Positions 24,330 to 33,778 of a stretch of DNA of 64,000 nt are shown here, one piece after another. Origin of the DNA: Nonomuraea thailandensis (GTDB taxonomy: Bacteria > Actinomycetota > Actinomycetes > Streptosporangiales > Streptosporangiaceae); contig NZ_JAMZEB010000002.1 in NCBI RefSeq assembly GCF_024172165.1, positions 4,485,501 to 4,549,500 on the forward strand. Reading direction: 5' to 3'. How positions within the stretch are numbered: position 1 is the first letter of the stretch; every line of letters begins with the position of its first letter. The position numbers were made by a program, and so were the translations under genes. The notes below the pieces were generated by a model that was given only the letters and a program-made list of their open reading frames with translations, made no database searches and was not told where the DNA came from.

Positions 24330-25349
24330 ATGAACCGGGCACCAGGCATGGTGGACGTGGCACGCGAGGCGGGCGTGTCGCACGTCACGGTGTCCCGCGT
24401 CCTCAACAACCACCCCTCCGTGCGCCCGGAGACCCGGGCCCGCGTCGAGGCCGCCATCGAGAAGCTCGGCTACCGCCGCAACAGCGTCGCCCGCGCGCTC
24501 AAGAGCCGCCGCTCCTCGACGATCGGCCTGGTGCTCGCCGGCACCGAGCTGTACGAGCTGCCCCGCATCCTGCGCGGCGTGCAGACCGCGGCGCAGCGGG
24601 CCGGATACTGGGTGAACCTGGCGAGCTGGCAGGGCGGCACCACGGTAGACCTGGCCGAGACGCTGCAGCGGCTGACCGACCAGGCGGTCGAGGCCATCGC
24701 CGTCATCGCCGACCGGCCGATGGCCGTGGACGCCCTGACCGGCGTCGTCACCGGCGTGCCGATGACCGTGATCATGTCGGGCGACGTGCCCAACCCGGAC
24801 CTCGGCTTCGTCGAGCTGGACCAGGTGCTCGGCGCGCGGCTGGCCGTCCGGCACCTGGCGGAGCTGGGGCATCGGAACGTCGTCCACCTGACCGGGTCGC
24901 TGCGGACGTTCGACGCGCGGGCCCGGGTGGAGGGCTGGCGGGCCGGGCTGAGGGACACGCCCGGCGCGCGGGGCGAGCTGCTGGAGGGCGACTTCACCGG
25001 CAACAGCGGCTACCGGCTGGCCCACTACCTGGTCACCCGGGAGGGGCACGAGCTCCCGACCGCGATCTTCGCCGGGAACGATCAGATGGCCATGGGCGTG
25101 CTGGCGGCCTTCGCCGAGCTCGGCGTGAAGGTGCCGGGCGACGTCTCGCTCGTCGGGTTCGACGACATCGCCGGGGCGGCGTACCTGGTGCCCTCGCTCA
25201 CCACGGTGCGGCAGGACTTCGTCGCGCTGGGGGCGCGCTCGATCGAGCAGTTGCTGCGGATGATGCAGGGCGAACCGGCCTCCTCCGAGCGGATCGCCCC
25301 CGAACTGGTCGTCCGGCGCAGCACCGCGCCGCCCCGTCCGCCCGCCTGA
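24330..25349 (+). CDS. LacI-family regulator of the xyloside cluster
   Basis: 339 residues. HTH with hinge: MVDVAREAGVSHVTVSRVLN, then RRNSVARALKSRRSSTIG, followed by a periplasmic-binding-protein-like sensor (FAGNDQMAMGVLAAFAELG, SLVGFDDI). ATG 24330 follows GGAGG with tight spacing; ATG 24348 is an alternative closer to the usual family start. It is convergent with the GH43 gene, and a LacI-type palindrome lies in the GH43-binding-protein intergenic region, so it probably represses the cluster until a xylose-containing sugar binds. Confidence 0.9.
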   Translation: MNRAPGMVDVAREAGVSHVTVSRVLNNHPSVRPETRARVEAAIEKLGYRRNSVARALKSRRSSTIGLVLAGTELYELPRILRGVQTAAQRAGYWVNLASWQGGTTVDLAETLQRLTDQAVEAIAVIADRPMAVDALTGVVTGVPMTVIMSGDVPNPDLGFVELDQVLGARLAVRHLAELGHRNVVHLTGSLRTFDARARVEGWRAGLRDTPGARGELLEGDFTGNSGYRLAHYLVTREGHELPTAIFAGNDQMAMGVLAAFAELGVKVPGDVSLVGFDDIAGAAYLVPSLTTVRQDFVALGARSIEQLLRMMQGEPASSERIAPELVVRRSTAPPRPPA

Positions 25350-25370
25350 GCACAGCACCGCGCCTCCCGG

Positions 25371-25390
25371 GCCGGGGTGGCTAGCCCGGC
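25371..25390. terminator. weak hairpin between convergent LacI and GH43 genes
   Basis: GCCGGG (25371-25376) pairs with CCCGGC (25385-25390) around an 8-base loop. It lies in the 31-bp gap and overlaps the GH43 stop codon. There is no U-tract, so only a tentative bidirectional terminator. Confidence 0.3.
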
Positions 25391-26931
25391 TGGTAGTCGA
25401 ACCAGCGCACGATCGCCCGGCCGGTGCCGGGTCGGCCGTTGCCGGTGGCGTAGAGGCCGAGGTGCACCCCGACGAAGCCGCCCGCCCGCTCGGTGCTGAA
25501 GAAGGACCGCTCGACGGTGCCCAGGTCGGCCCAGTCATCGGCGTCCGGGTGCCGGGCGCGGAAGGTGTAGCCGGCCTCGTCCGCCTCTACGGCCAGCAGC
25601 GCCTCCCCCGGCGGGAGCGGGGCGGCGGCCGTCCGGGTGCTCGTGCCCGCCTGCCTGACGGTCAGCACCACCTGCGGGGTCCCGGCCGCGTCCACGGTGA
25701 GGGCGAGCGTGGCGTGCTGGTCCTGGCTCTGGAAGACGGCCAGGCCCGCCTCCTCCCACGGGTGCGCCGCCGCGAAGGCGATCTCGGCCCGGGCCTGGAA
25801 GCGGACGTGCTGCTGGCGCCGCGCGACGAAGGCCGGGACGCCGGTGGAGCCGAGCGGCTCGGGCGCCACCGCGATCTCCAGGCCGTCCGCGGTGGGCTCG
25901 ACGAGGCCGGTGACCGGCCCGCGCAGGCTGCTCCACTCCAGGCCGAGCCGCCCTCCGCCGAAGCGCGTGCGCTCGGGAGGGGCGGGGTCCTCCCGCTGGA
26001 CGGAGGCGGGGGCGAGGCCGGGCAGGCGTTCCGTCAGCCGGACGCCGCCCGTCTCCGGGGCGAAGACCGGCCCGTGCGCGGTCCAGTCGACGGGCACGAG
26101 GAAGACCTCGCGGCCCAGCGTGTGGGTGCCCTCGATGGGACGCACGCCGAGGGTCACGGCCCAGGTCTCGCCGTCGGGGGTGTCCACCAGGTCGACGTGG
26201 CCGACGTTGTGGACGGGCTCGTCCGGGCCGCGGTGCCGGTGGGTCAGCAGCGGGCTGCGCGGGTCGGTGACGTAGGGGCCGGTCACGGCGCCGGAGCGGG
26301 CGGCGGTGACGCTGTGGTTGCGTTCGGTGCCGCCCTCGGCGGCGATCAGGTGGTAGACACCGTCGTGCTTGTACAGGTGCGGAGCCTCCACCCAGGCCCC
26401 GCGGACGGCGCCGTGCCAGAGCACGTGGGTGGGGCCGGCGAGCCGCAGCCGGTCCAGGTCGAGCTCGCGCATCCACAACTCGCCGGGGCCGCCGTCGCCC
26501 TCGGCGTCGCGGCAGGCGGTGAACCAGCAGCGGCCGTCGTCGTCGAAGAACAGCGACGGGTCGATGCCCTCGGCCTCCAGCGGCACGGGGTCCGACCACG
26601 GCCCGGCGGGGTCGGTGGCGGTGACGACGAAGGTGAGGCTTCCCCGCCGGTCCACCGCCAGCGTGGAGACCACGTAGAAGGTGCCGTCGTGGTGGCGGAT
26701 CGTGGGCGCCCACACGCCGTCGGAGACGTCCAGCCCGTGCAGGGGAAGCTGCCCCGGCCGGTTCAGCACGTGCGTGAGCTGACGCCAGCGCACCAGGTCA
26801 CGGCTGTGGAACAGGGGCAGACTGGGGTGGTACGCGAACGACGAGGTGACCAGGTAGTAGTCCTCCCCGACCCGGCAGATCGACGGGTCCGGATGACAGC
26901 CGGGCAGGACGGGGTTGCGGAAGGTGCGCAC
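25381..26931 (-). CDS. GH43-family beta-xylosidase/arabinofuranosidase
   Basis: 516 residues from GTG 26931. The N-terminal five-bladed propeller starts FRNPVLPGCHPDPSICRVGEDYYLV, with the catalytic base Asp in HPDPS; EGIDPSLFFDDDG supplies the pKa-modulating Asp, and WVEAPHLYK the catalytic acid Glu. A C-terminal beta-sandwich (about 320-516, with FVARRQQHVRF and EEAGLAVFQSQDQH) is the second domain of GH43 beta-xylosidases. There is no signal peptide, so it acts on imported oligosaccharides. It is divergent from the ABC binding protein, sharing a 129-bp regulatory region. Confidence 0.92.
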   Translation of the reverse strand: MRTFRNPVLPGCHPDPSICRVGEDYYLVTSSFAYHPSLPLFHSRDLVRWRQLTHVLNRPGQLPLHGLDVSDGVWAPTIRHHDGTFYVVSTLAVDRRGSLTFVVTATDPAGPWSDPVPLEAEGIDPSLFFDDDGRCWFTACRDAEGDGGPGELWMRELDLDRLRLAGPTHVLWHGAVRGAWVEAPHLYKHDGVYHLIAAEGGTERNHSVTAARSGAVTGPYVTDPRSPLLTHRHRGPDEPVHNVGHVDLVDTPDGETWAVTLGVRPIEGTHTLGREVFLVPVDWTAHGPVFAPETGGVRLTERLPGLAPASVQREDPAPPERTRFGGGRLGLEWSSLRGPVTGLVEPTADGLEIAVAPEPLGSTGVPAFVARRQQHVRFQARAEIAFAAAHPWEEAGLAVFQSQDQHATLALTVDAAGTPQVVLTVRQAGTSTRTAAAPLPPGEALLAVEADEAGYTFRARHPDADDWADLGTVERSFFSTERAGGFVGVHLGLYATGNGRPGTGRAIVRWFDYQPG

Positions 26932-26967
26932 GGGGGTGGGCTCCGGTGGCTTGTTACAAGAAGGGGC

Positions 26968-26990
26968 TTGACAGCATGACAACGTTAACA
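26968..26990 (+). promoter_or_regulatory. -35 element and LacI-type operator before the xyloside ABC genes
   Basis: TTGACA (26968-26973) is a consensus -35; no clean -10 is seen at 17 bases. TGACAACGTTAACA (26977-26990) is an imperfect palindrome with the central CG of LacI-family operators (half sites TGACAACG and TGTTAACG). A repressor bound here would block transcription of the binding-protein operon and perhaps of GH43. Confidence 0.55.
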
Positions 26991-27060
26991 TCAGGTTAGA
27001 TCCCAACGCACGACCCGGCATCCCGCCGCGGAACGCACCACCTTGCCGAGGAGCCCGTCC

Positions 27061-28416
27061 ATGACTGCACCGACTCCCACCCAGCCCCGACCGGGGCGAG
27101 GCCGCCGCCGCACGCTGCTGGGCGCCGCCCTGGCGATCGCCCTGACGGCGTCGCTGGCCGCCTGCTCCTCCGGCGACACCCCGTCGGAGACCGCGAGCGC
27201 GAGCGGGCCGGTCACGCTGGAGTTCTGGACCTGGAGCCTGAAGGGCAGCGATCCGGCGGCCAAGGCGATCGCCGACAAGTACCACCAGCTCAACCCGAAC
27301 GTCACCGTCAAGCTCTCGGAGGTCGGCGGCACCACGGAGACGGCCTCCAAGCTGCTGGCCGCCGACCAGGCGGGCGACACCCCCGACGTGGTGCAGATCG
27401 AATACCGCGGCCTGCCCGCCCTGGTGGTGGCCGGAGCCGTCAAGGACATCACCGGCGACGTGGCCGGCGTCAAGGCGAACGTCGAGCCCAACATCTGGGC
27501 CCAGACCACCTTCGGCGACCAGGTGTACGGCGTGCCCCAGGACATCGGCCCGATGGTCCTCACCTACCGCAAGGACCTGTTCGACAAGTACGGCGTCAAG
27601 GTCCCGACCACCTGGGACGAGTACGCCGAGGCCGCCGCGCAGATCCGCAAGAAGGACCCCGAGGCCTACATCGCCAGCTTCGCCGCCAACCAGCTCGAGT
27701 TCTTCGCCGCGCAGGCGGCGCAGGCGGGCGCGCAGTGGTGGAGCACCGACGGCAAGGCCTGGAAGGTCGGCATCGACGGCGAGGCCTCGCTCAAGACCGC
27801 CGACTTCTGGCAGGACCTGGTGGAGCGGGACCTGGTCAAGGTCGAGCCGCTGCTCACCCCCGAGTGGAACGCCCAGGTCAACAACGGCAAGATCCTGAGC
27901 TGGGCCGCCGCGGCGTGGGCGCCGAGCGTGATCTACTCGGTGGCGCCGGACACCGCCGGCAAGTGGGAGTCCGCGCCGCTGCCGCAGTGGACGAAGGGCC
28001 AGGCCGCCGTGCCGTTCCTGGGCGGGTCCGCGTACCTGGTGCCGGCCAAGTCGCAGCACGCCAAGGAGGCCGCGGCGTTCGCCGCCTGGCTGGGCGCCTC
28101 GGAGGAGGGCTCCAAGCTGCTGCTCGGCCTCGACCTCTTCCCTGGCGGCACCGCCGGCCGGCAGGCGACGCTGACGCACGAGCCGCCGAAGCTGATGCCG
28201 CAGCAGAAGGACTTCTACCAGGTCACCGACCAGGTGATCAAGAACACCACGATCCCGGTGACCTGGGGGCCGAACGTGAACGTGGCACAGACCGCCTTCG
28301 GTGACGCGCTCAACAAGGCGGCGCTGGACAAGACCTCGTTCCGCGCGGTGTACCAGGCCACGCAGCAGGCGGTCGTCGCCGACCTGCAGAAGTCCGGCTA
28401 CACCGTCACCAAGTAG
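27061..28416 (+). CDS. ABC sugar-binding lipoprotein (xyloside cluster)
   Basis: 451 residues from ATG 27061, with GAGGAG 7 bases upstream. A twin Arg-containing basic n-region, hydrophobic core and lipobox LAAC mark a lipoprotein signal. The mature protein is the extracellular solute-binding family 1 fold (VTLEFWTWSLKGSD, TPDVVQIEYRGLPAL, YGVPQDIGPMVLTYRKDLFDKYG, GGSAYLVPAKS). It captures an oligosaccharide for the two permeases directly downstream. Neighbouring GH43 and GH31 enzymes suggest xylan- or xyloglucan-derived substrates. Confidence 0.93.
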   Translation: MTAPTPTQPRPGRGRRRTLLGAALAIALTASLAACSSGDTPSETASASGPVTLEFWTWSLKGSDPAAKAIADKYHQLNPNVTVKLSEVGGTTETASKLLAADQAGDTPDVVQIEYRGLPALVVAGAVKDITGDVAGVKANVEPNIWAQTTFGDQVYGVPQDIGPMVLTYRKDLFDKYGVKVPTTWDEYAEAAAQIRKKDPEAYIASFAANQLEFFAAQAAQAGAQWWSTDGKAWKVGIDGEASLKTADFWQDLVERDLVKVEPLLTPEWNAQVNNGKILSWAAAAWAPSVIYSVAPDTAGKWESAPLPQWTKGQAAVPFLGGSAYLVPAKSQHAKEAAAFAAWLGASEEGSKLLLGLDLFPGGTAGRQATLTHEPPKLMPQQKDFYQVTDQVIKNTTIPVTWGPNVNVAQTAFGDALNKAALDKTSFRAVYQATQQAVVADLQKSGYTVTK

Positions 28417-28440
28417 CCCGATCCCACTCTGGACGCCACC

Positions 28441-29367
28441 ATGCCCGCCACCTCCGCCGGCCGTCGCCCGCGCGTGCGCGCCGCCGCCACGCCGTGGCTG
28501 TTCGCCACGCCCGCGATCGTCTTCTTCGTCCTGTTCCTGGTCATCCCGATCGGCTACGCCGTCTACCTGAGCTTCCGCGGCTTCCGCGTCGAGGGCGGCG
28601 GCGCGTTCGGGCGGCGGACGCAGGCGTTCGTCGGCTTCGAGAACTACCTCACCGCGCTCGCGGACCCCGAGTTCGTGGCCGGGCTCGGCCGGGTGCTGCT
28701 GTACGGGGTGATCGCCATCCCCAGCGTGCTCGGCCTGGCCCTGCTGTTCGCGTTGCTGCTCGACACCCCGAGGGTGCGGGCGCGCGGCTTCTCCCGAACG
28801 GCGATCTTCCTGCCGTACGCGGTGCCAGGCGTGATCGCCAGCCTGCTGTGGGGTTTCCTGTACCTGCCCAGCACCAGCCCCGTCTCCTACCTCGCCAGGC
28901 AGCTGGACGCCGGCCCGCTGGACTTCTTCGGCTTCCCCGCCCTGTACTTCTCGCTGGCCAACATCGCGTTGTGGTCCGGCGTCGGCTTCAACATGATCAT
29001 CATCTTCACGTCGCTGCGGGCCATCCCCACCTCCATCTACGAGGCGGCCCGCATCGACGGGGCGAGCGAGCTGCAGATCGCCTGGCGCATCAAGATCCCG
29101 CTGGTGGCGCCCGCGCTCGTGCTCACCGGCCTGTTCTCGGTGATCGGCACCCTGCAGCTCTACAGCGAACCGGCCACGTTGCGGCCGATGACGACCACCA
29201 TCAGCTCCACCTGGGTGCCGCTGATGAAGATCTACCAAGAGGCATTCGTGAACGACAACCTCGGCGGGGCCGCCGCCGCCTCCGTCGTGCTCGCGGTGGG
29301 CATCCTCGTCCTGTCGCTCCTGCTGCTGCGCTTCTTCCAGCGCCGCACGTTCGGGGACAACGCATGA
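28441..29367 (+). CDS. ABC sugar permease, MalF type
   Basis: 308 residues with six TM helices. The cytoplasmic EAA loop is EAARIDGASELQIAWRIKIP, where the ATPase docks. It lies 24 bases after the binding-protein gene and overlaps the next permease (ATGA). No ATPase gene is in the cluster. Confidence 0.93.
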   Translation: MPATSAGRRPRVRAAATPWLFATPAIVFFVLFLVIPIGYAVYLSFRGFRVEGGGAFGRRTQAFVGFENYLTALADPEFVAGLGRVLLYGVIAIPSVLGLALLFALLLDTPRVRARGFSRTAIFLPYAVPGVIASLLWGFLYLPSTSPVSYLARQLDAGPLDFFGFPALYFSLANIALWSGVGFNMIIIFTSLRAIPTSIYEAARIDGASELQIAWRIKIPLVAPALVLTGLFSVIGTLQLYSEPATLRPMTTTISSTWVPLMKIYQEAFVNDNLGGAAAASVVLAVGILVLSLLLLRFFQRRTFGDNA

Positions 29368-30248
29368 CGGCCGTCACCTCCACCGGAGACCGGCAGTTCC
29401 GCCGCCGCCGTCCCCGCGCCGGCCGCAGGCCGCGGCTGCCGCTCGTGGTGCTGCTGCTCGGCGCGCTGTACTGCCTGACCCCCGTGGTGTGGGTGGTCAT
29501 CGCCGCCTCCAAGTCGCCGCGCGAGCTGTTCACCACGTTCTCCTTCGCGCCCGGCAGCGGCCTGCTGGACAACCTGGCGAACCTGAGCTCCTACGGCGAC
29601 GGCCAGTTCTGGCGGTGGGGGCTCAACTCGCTGCTGTACGCCGGCCTCGGCGCCGTCCTGTCCACCCTGGTGTCGGCCATGGCCGGGTACGCCCTGGCCA
29701 AGTTCCGCTTCCGCGGGCGCGAGGTGCTGTTCTCGGTGATCCTGGCCGGGGTGCTCGTGCCCGGCATCGTGCTGGCCGTCCCGCAGTACCTGCTGCTGGC
29801 GAGCGTCGGCCTGGCGGGGACCCACTGGTCGGTGCTGCTGCCGGTGATCATCAACCCGTTCGGCATCTTCCTGTGCCGGGTGTTCGCCAACGCCGCGGTG
29901 CCGGAGAGCACCCTGGAGGCGGCCCGCCTGGACGGGGCCGGCGAGCTGCGCATCTTCAGCACCATCGTGCTGCCCATGATGGTGCAGGGGCTGGTCACGG
30001 TGTTCCTGCTGCAGTTCGTCGGCATCTGGAACAACTTCCTGCTGCCCTTCATCATGCTCTCCGACCAGGAGAAGTATCCGATCACCCTGGGGCTGTACAC
30101 GTTCCTGTCCAAGGGCGCGGGCGACAGCGACCTCTACCCGCTGGTGATCATGGGCTCGGCCGTGTCCGTCATCCCGCTGATCGCGCTCGTCCTGGTGCTG
30201 CAGCGGTTCTGGCGTGCCGATCTGCTGGCCGGCGGACTGAAGGGATGA
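29364..30248 (+). CDS. ABC sugar permease, MalG type
   Basis: 294 residues, six TM helices after a basic N-terminal tail. The EAA loop is LEAARLDGAGELRIFSTIVLP. ATG 29364 overlaps the upstream permease stop. It pairs with the preceding permease to form the channel and ends 7 bases before the GH31 gene, consistent with one operon. Confidence 0.93.
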   Translation: MTAVTSTGDRQFRRRRPRAGRRPRLPLVVLLLGALYCLTPVVWVVIAASKSPRELFTTFSFAPGSGLLDNLANLSSYGDGQFWRWGLNSLLYAGLGAVLSTLVSAMAGYALAKFRFRGREVLFSVILAGVLVPGIVLAVPQYLLLASVGLAGTHWSVLLPVIINPFGIFLCRVFANAAVPESTLEAARLDGAGELRIFSTIVLPMMVQGLVTVFLLQFVGIWNNFLLPFIMLSDQEKYPITLGLYTFLSKGAGDSDLYPLVIMGSAVSVIPLIALVLVLQRFWRADLLAGGLKG

Positions 30249-30255
30249 GCGGGCG

Positions 30256-32505
30256 ATGAAGTTCACCGACGGGCTGTGGCAGCTGCGCCCCGGCGTCACC
30301 GCGCTGTACGCGGCCGAGGCGTACGACATCCAGGCCGAGGACGGCGCGATCACCGTCACCGCGCCCACCACCGTCATCCGCCGCCGGGGCGACACGCTCA
30401 ACCGGCCGGTGCTCTCGCTGCGGCTGGACTCGCCGCTGGAGAACGTGATCCGCGTCCGCGTCGAGCACCACGTGAGCGATGAGCGCGGCTTCGACCTCGA
30501 CGGCGCCGAGGACGGCCACGGCCTGGTCAAGGCCGACGACGCGAACGGCGCGACGCTCACCAGCGGCGCGCTCGCCGCGACCGTCGCGCCGGGCGCCCCC
30601 TGGAGCCTGTCCTTCCACGCGGACGGCCGCCCGCTCACCTCCAGCGGCGACAAGTCGATCGGCTGCTTCCGCCTCGCCGCGGACGCGCAGACCGACCCGG
30701 GGCCGGTCGGCAAGCCCAGGACCGGCCCGTCCGTCCACCTCGCCCAGCAGCTCTCGCTGGGCGTCGGCGAGGTGGTCTACGGGCTCGGCGAGCGCTTCGG
30801 CCCGCTGGCCAAGAACGGCCAGACGGTGGAGATCTGGAACGCCGACGGCGGCACCTCCTCCGAGCAGGCCTACAAGAACGTGCCGTTCTACCTCACCAAC
30901 CGGGGGTACGGCGTCTTCGTCAACCATCCGGGGCACGTGTCGTTCGAGGTGGGGTCGGAGGCGGTGCAGCGCGTGCAGTTCTCCGTGGAGGGCGAGAGCC
31001 TGGAGTACCTCGTGATCCACGGGCCGGACCCCAAGCGGATCCTGGAACGTTACACCGCGCTCACCGGCCGGCCCGCCCGGCTGCCCGCCTGGTCGTACGG
31101 CCTGTGGTTGTCCACCTCGTTCACCACCGACTACGACGAGCGGACGGTGACCTCGTTCATCGACGGCATGGCCGGGCGCGACCTGCCACTGTCGGTCTTC
31201 CACTTCGACTGCTTCTGGATGCGCGAGTTCAACTGGTGCGACTTCCAGTGGGATCCGCGCGTCTTCCCCGACCCCGAGGGCATGCTCGCCCGCCTGCGCG
31301 CCAGGGACCTGCGCGTCTGCGTGTGGATCAACCCGTACATCGCCCAGCGCTCGCCGCTGTTCGCCGAGGCCGCCGCGCAGGGCTTCCTGCTGAGACGTCC
31401 CGACGGATCGGTCTGGCAGTGGGACCTGTGGCAGGCCGGCATGGGCCTGGTCGACTTCACCCACCCCGAGGCGCGGCGGTGGTTCCAGTCGAAGCTGCGC
31501 GGGCTGCTGGACCAGGGCGTGGACGCGTTCAAGACCGACTTCGGCGAGCGGGTCCCGCTCGACGTCGCCTACTTCGACGGCTCCGCGCCCGAACGCATGC
31601 ACAACCTGTACACGCAGCTCTACAACCAGGCCGTGTTCGAGGTGCTGGAGGAGCGGCGCGGCCGGGGCGAGGCGGTGCTGTTCGCCCGGTCGGCGACCGC
31701 CGGCGGCCAGCGCATGCCGGTGCACTGGGGCGGCGACACGGGATCGACGTACGAGTCCATGGCCGAGACCCTGCGCGGCGGGCTGTCGCTGGCGTTCTCC
31801 GGTTTCTCCTTCTGGAGCCACGACATCGGCGGCTTCGAGGGCACCCCGGATCCCGGCGTGTTCAAGCGGTGGGTCGCCTTCGGGCTGCTGTCCTCGCACT
31901 CGCGGCTGCACGGCTCGTCGTCCTACCGCGTGCCGTGGGCCTTCGACGAGGAGGCCGTCGAGGTGACCCGGCTGTTCACCAGGCTCAAGCTGCGCCTGAT
32001 GCCGTACCTGTTCCAGGCCGGGGTCCAGGCGCACGAGACGGGGACGCCGGTGATGCGGCCGATGGCGATGGAGTTCCCCGGCGACCGCAACGCCGCCTAC
32101 CTCGACACCCAGTACATGCTCGGCCCCGACCTGCTCGTCGCGCCCGTCTTCACCGCCGACGGGACGGTCGAGCTCTACCTGCCGGACGGCACGTGGACGA
32201 ACTACCTGACGGGCGAGCGCGTGGAGGGCGGGCGCTGGCGTACCGAACGGCATGCCTTCACCTCGATGCCGATCTACGTGCGCGAGGGCGCCGTGCTGCC
32301 CGTCGGCGCCAGGGACGACCGGCCGGACTACGACTACCTCGACGGCCTGACCCTGCGCGTCTACCCGGGGCCGGACGGCGAGACCACCGTCACGGTGACC
32401 GATCAGGCCACCGGTGAGCCCGCGCGGTTCACGGTCACGCGTTCCGGCGGCGAGGTCTCGGTCTCCTCGTCCCGCACCTCCGGATGGACCTACGACTGCA
32501 TATGA
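30256..32505 (+). CDS. GH31 alpha-xylosidase (YicI type)
   Basis: 749 residues. The catalytic nucleophile Asp428 lies in FKTDFGERVP, matching the YicI motif, and the acid/base Asp494 in HWGGD. The N-terminal beta-sandwich (GVGEVVYGLGERFGPL, GYGVFVNHPGHVSFEVGSE) and the segment FHFDCFWMREFNWCDFQWD are typical of alpha-xylosidases rather than alpha-glucosidases. There is no signal peptide. It should release alpha-linked xylose from imported xyloglucan-type oligosaccharides (isoprimeverose-like). It is the last gene of the ABC operon. Confidence 0.92.
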   Translation: MKFTDGLWQLRPGVTALYAAEAYDIQAEDGAITVTAPTTVIRRRGDTLNRPVLSLRLDSPLENVIRVRVEHHVSDERGFDLDGAEDGHGLVKADDANGATLTSGALAATVAPGAPWSLSFHADGRPLTSSGDKSIGCFRLAADAQTDPGPVGKPRTGPSVHLAQQLSLGVGEVVYGLGERFGPLAKNGQTVEIWNADGGTSSEQAYKNVPFYLTNRGYGVFVNHPGHVSFEVGSEAVQRVQFSVEGESLEYLVIHGPDPKRILERYTALTGRPARLPAWSYGLWLSTSFTTDYDERTVTSFIDGMAGRDLPLSVFHFDCFWMREFNWCDFQWDPRVFPDPEGMLARLRARDLRVCVWINPYIAQRSPLFAEAAAQGFLLRRPDGSVWQWDLWQAGMGLVDFTHPEARRWFQSKLRGLLDQGVDAFKTDFGERVPLDVAYFDGSAPERMHNLYTQLYNQAVFEVLEERRGRGEAVLFARSATAGGQRMPVHWGGDTGSTYESMAETLRGGLSLAFSGFSFWSHDIGGFEGTPDPGVFKRWVAFGLLSSHSRLHGSSSYRVPWAFDEEAVEVTRLFTRLKLRLMPYLFQAGVQAHETGTPVMRPMAMEFPGDRNAAYLDTQYMLGPDLLVAPVFTADGTVELYLPDGTWTNYLTGERVEGGRWRTERHAFTSMPIYVREGAVLPVGARDDRPDYDYLDGLTLRVYPGPDGETTVTVTDQATGEPARFTVTRSGGEVSVSSSRTSGWTYDCI

Positions 32506-32583
32506 GGCTTTCGCCCTATATGATCACTTATCGTCACCGATATCCCCCTTAGCCTGCCGGGCACCGATCGATCACGGAGCTGC

Positions 32584-33777
32584 ATGGACCTCGCCACGCG
32601 ACGGCGCCGGCAGGCGCTGTTCCTGTTCTTCCTCCTCCCGGGAATGGGGGTGTCGTCGTGGGTGACCCGCACGCCGGACATCCGCGACGGGCTGGAGGCG
32701 TCCACCGCCCAGATGGGCCTGATCCTGTTCGGCCTGTCGCTCGGCTCCATGATCGGGGTCCTGTGCTCGGGGCGGCTCGTCTCGCGCTTCGGCACCAAGC
32801 CCGTCATGGGCGTCGGAACCGCGCTGATCGTCACGAGCCTGGCCGTCATCAGCGCCGGCACCCTCCTGTCGTCAGCGCCGCTGGTCACGGCGGGCCTGTT
32901 CGCGTTCGGCGCGGGCATCGGCGGCGGCGAGGTCGCGATCAACGTCGATGCCACCGACGTCGAGCGCATCACCGGCAAGACGACCATGCCCATCCTGCAC
33001 GGCTGCTTCAGCCTGGGCACCGTCGTGGGCGCGGGCGCGGGCATCGCGGCCACCGCCGGCGGCCTGCCGGTCCACTGGCACCTGGCCGCGGTCACGTTGA
33101 TCGCGGCCGCGATGCTCCTGTACGCCGTCCGCGCCATCCCGGCGGGCACCGGCAGGAGCACGCCCGGCCAGGCAGGCTCCGGCCGGCCGGGACCGAAGCT
33201 CTGGAAGGACACCCAGCTCGTCCTGATCGGCGCGGTCGTCCTGGCGATGGCGCTGGCCGAAGGCGCGGCCAGCGACTGGCTGCCGCTGCTCATGGTGGAC
33301 GGGCACGGCGTGGACGCCACCGCCGGATCCCTCGTCTACACCGGCTTCGCCGCCGCCATGACCATCGGCCGCTTCGGCGGCGCCTACTTCCTCGACCGCT
33401 TCGGCCGCACCGCCGTCGTGCGCGCCAGCGCCGTGTCCGGGGCGACCGGGCTACTCCTGGTGATCTTCTCGGACAGCGCCGTGCTGGCCGGAGCCGCCGT
33501 CCTGTTCTGGGGGCTCGGCGCCTCGCTGGGCTTCCCCGTCGCGCTGTCGGCCGCGGGTGAGACCGGGCCCGACGAGACCGCCCGCGTCAGCCTGGTGGCC
33601 ACCATCGGCTACGTCGCCTTCCTCGTCGGGCCGCCCGGCCTCGGCTTCCTCGGCGACCACTGGGGCCTGCGCACCGCCATGCTCGTGGTGCTCGCCTTCG
33701 TGATCTCCGCGATCTTCCTGGCCCCCGCCGTGGACACCCGCGGCCGCCTCGCCGCGATGCGGGATCAGCGCAGGTAG
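32584..33777 (+). CDS. MFS transporter (YbjJ-like branch), second copy
   Basis: 397 residues, twelve hydrophobic helices. WVTRTPDIRDGLEASTAQMG and FGAGIGGGEVAINVDATDVER mirror the DeoR-linked transporter at 19562, so the two are paralogues. ATG 32584 has GGAG 4 bases upstream. It starts 78 bases after the GH31 gene, behind an AT-rich patch (32506-32560), and may have its own promoter. The substrate is unknown; it could export or import a sugar linked to the xyloside cluster. Confidence 0.88.
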   Translation: MDLATRRRRQALFLFFLLPGMGVSSWVTRTPDIRDGLEASTAQMGLILFGLSLGSMIGVLCSGRLVSRFGTKPVMGVGTALIVTSLAVISAGTLLSSAPLVTAGLFAFGAGIGGGEVAINVDATDVERITGKTTMPILHGCFSLGTVVGAGAGIAATAGGLPVHWHLAAVTLIAAAMLLYAVRAIPAGTGRSTPGQAGSGRPGPKLWKDTQLVLIGAVVLAMALAEGAASDWLPLLMVDGHGVDATAGSLVYTGFAAAMTIGRFGGAYFLDRFGRTAVVRASAVSGATGLLLVIFSDSAVLAGAAVLFWGLGASLGFPVALSAAGETGPDETARVSLVATIGYVAFLVGPPGLGFLGDHWGLRTAMLVVLAFVISAIFLAPAVDTRGRLAAMRDQRR

Positions 33778-33778
33778 A

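Noticed and set aside
25381..29238. 1,285-codon open frame covering GH43 and the region antisense to the ABC genes
   Set aside because: Only the part below 26931 shows GH43 motifs; the rest is a shadow of the binding-protein and permease genes on the other strand.
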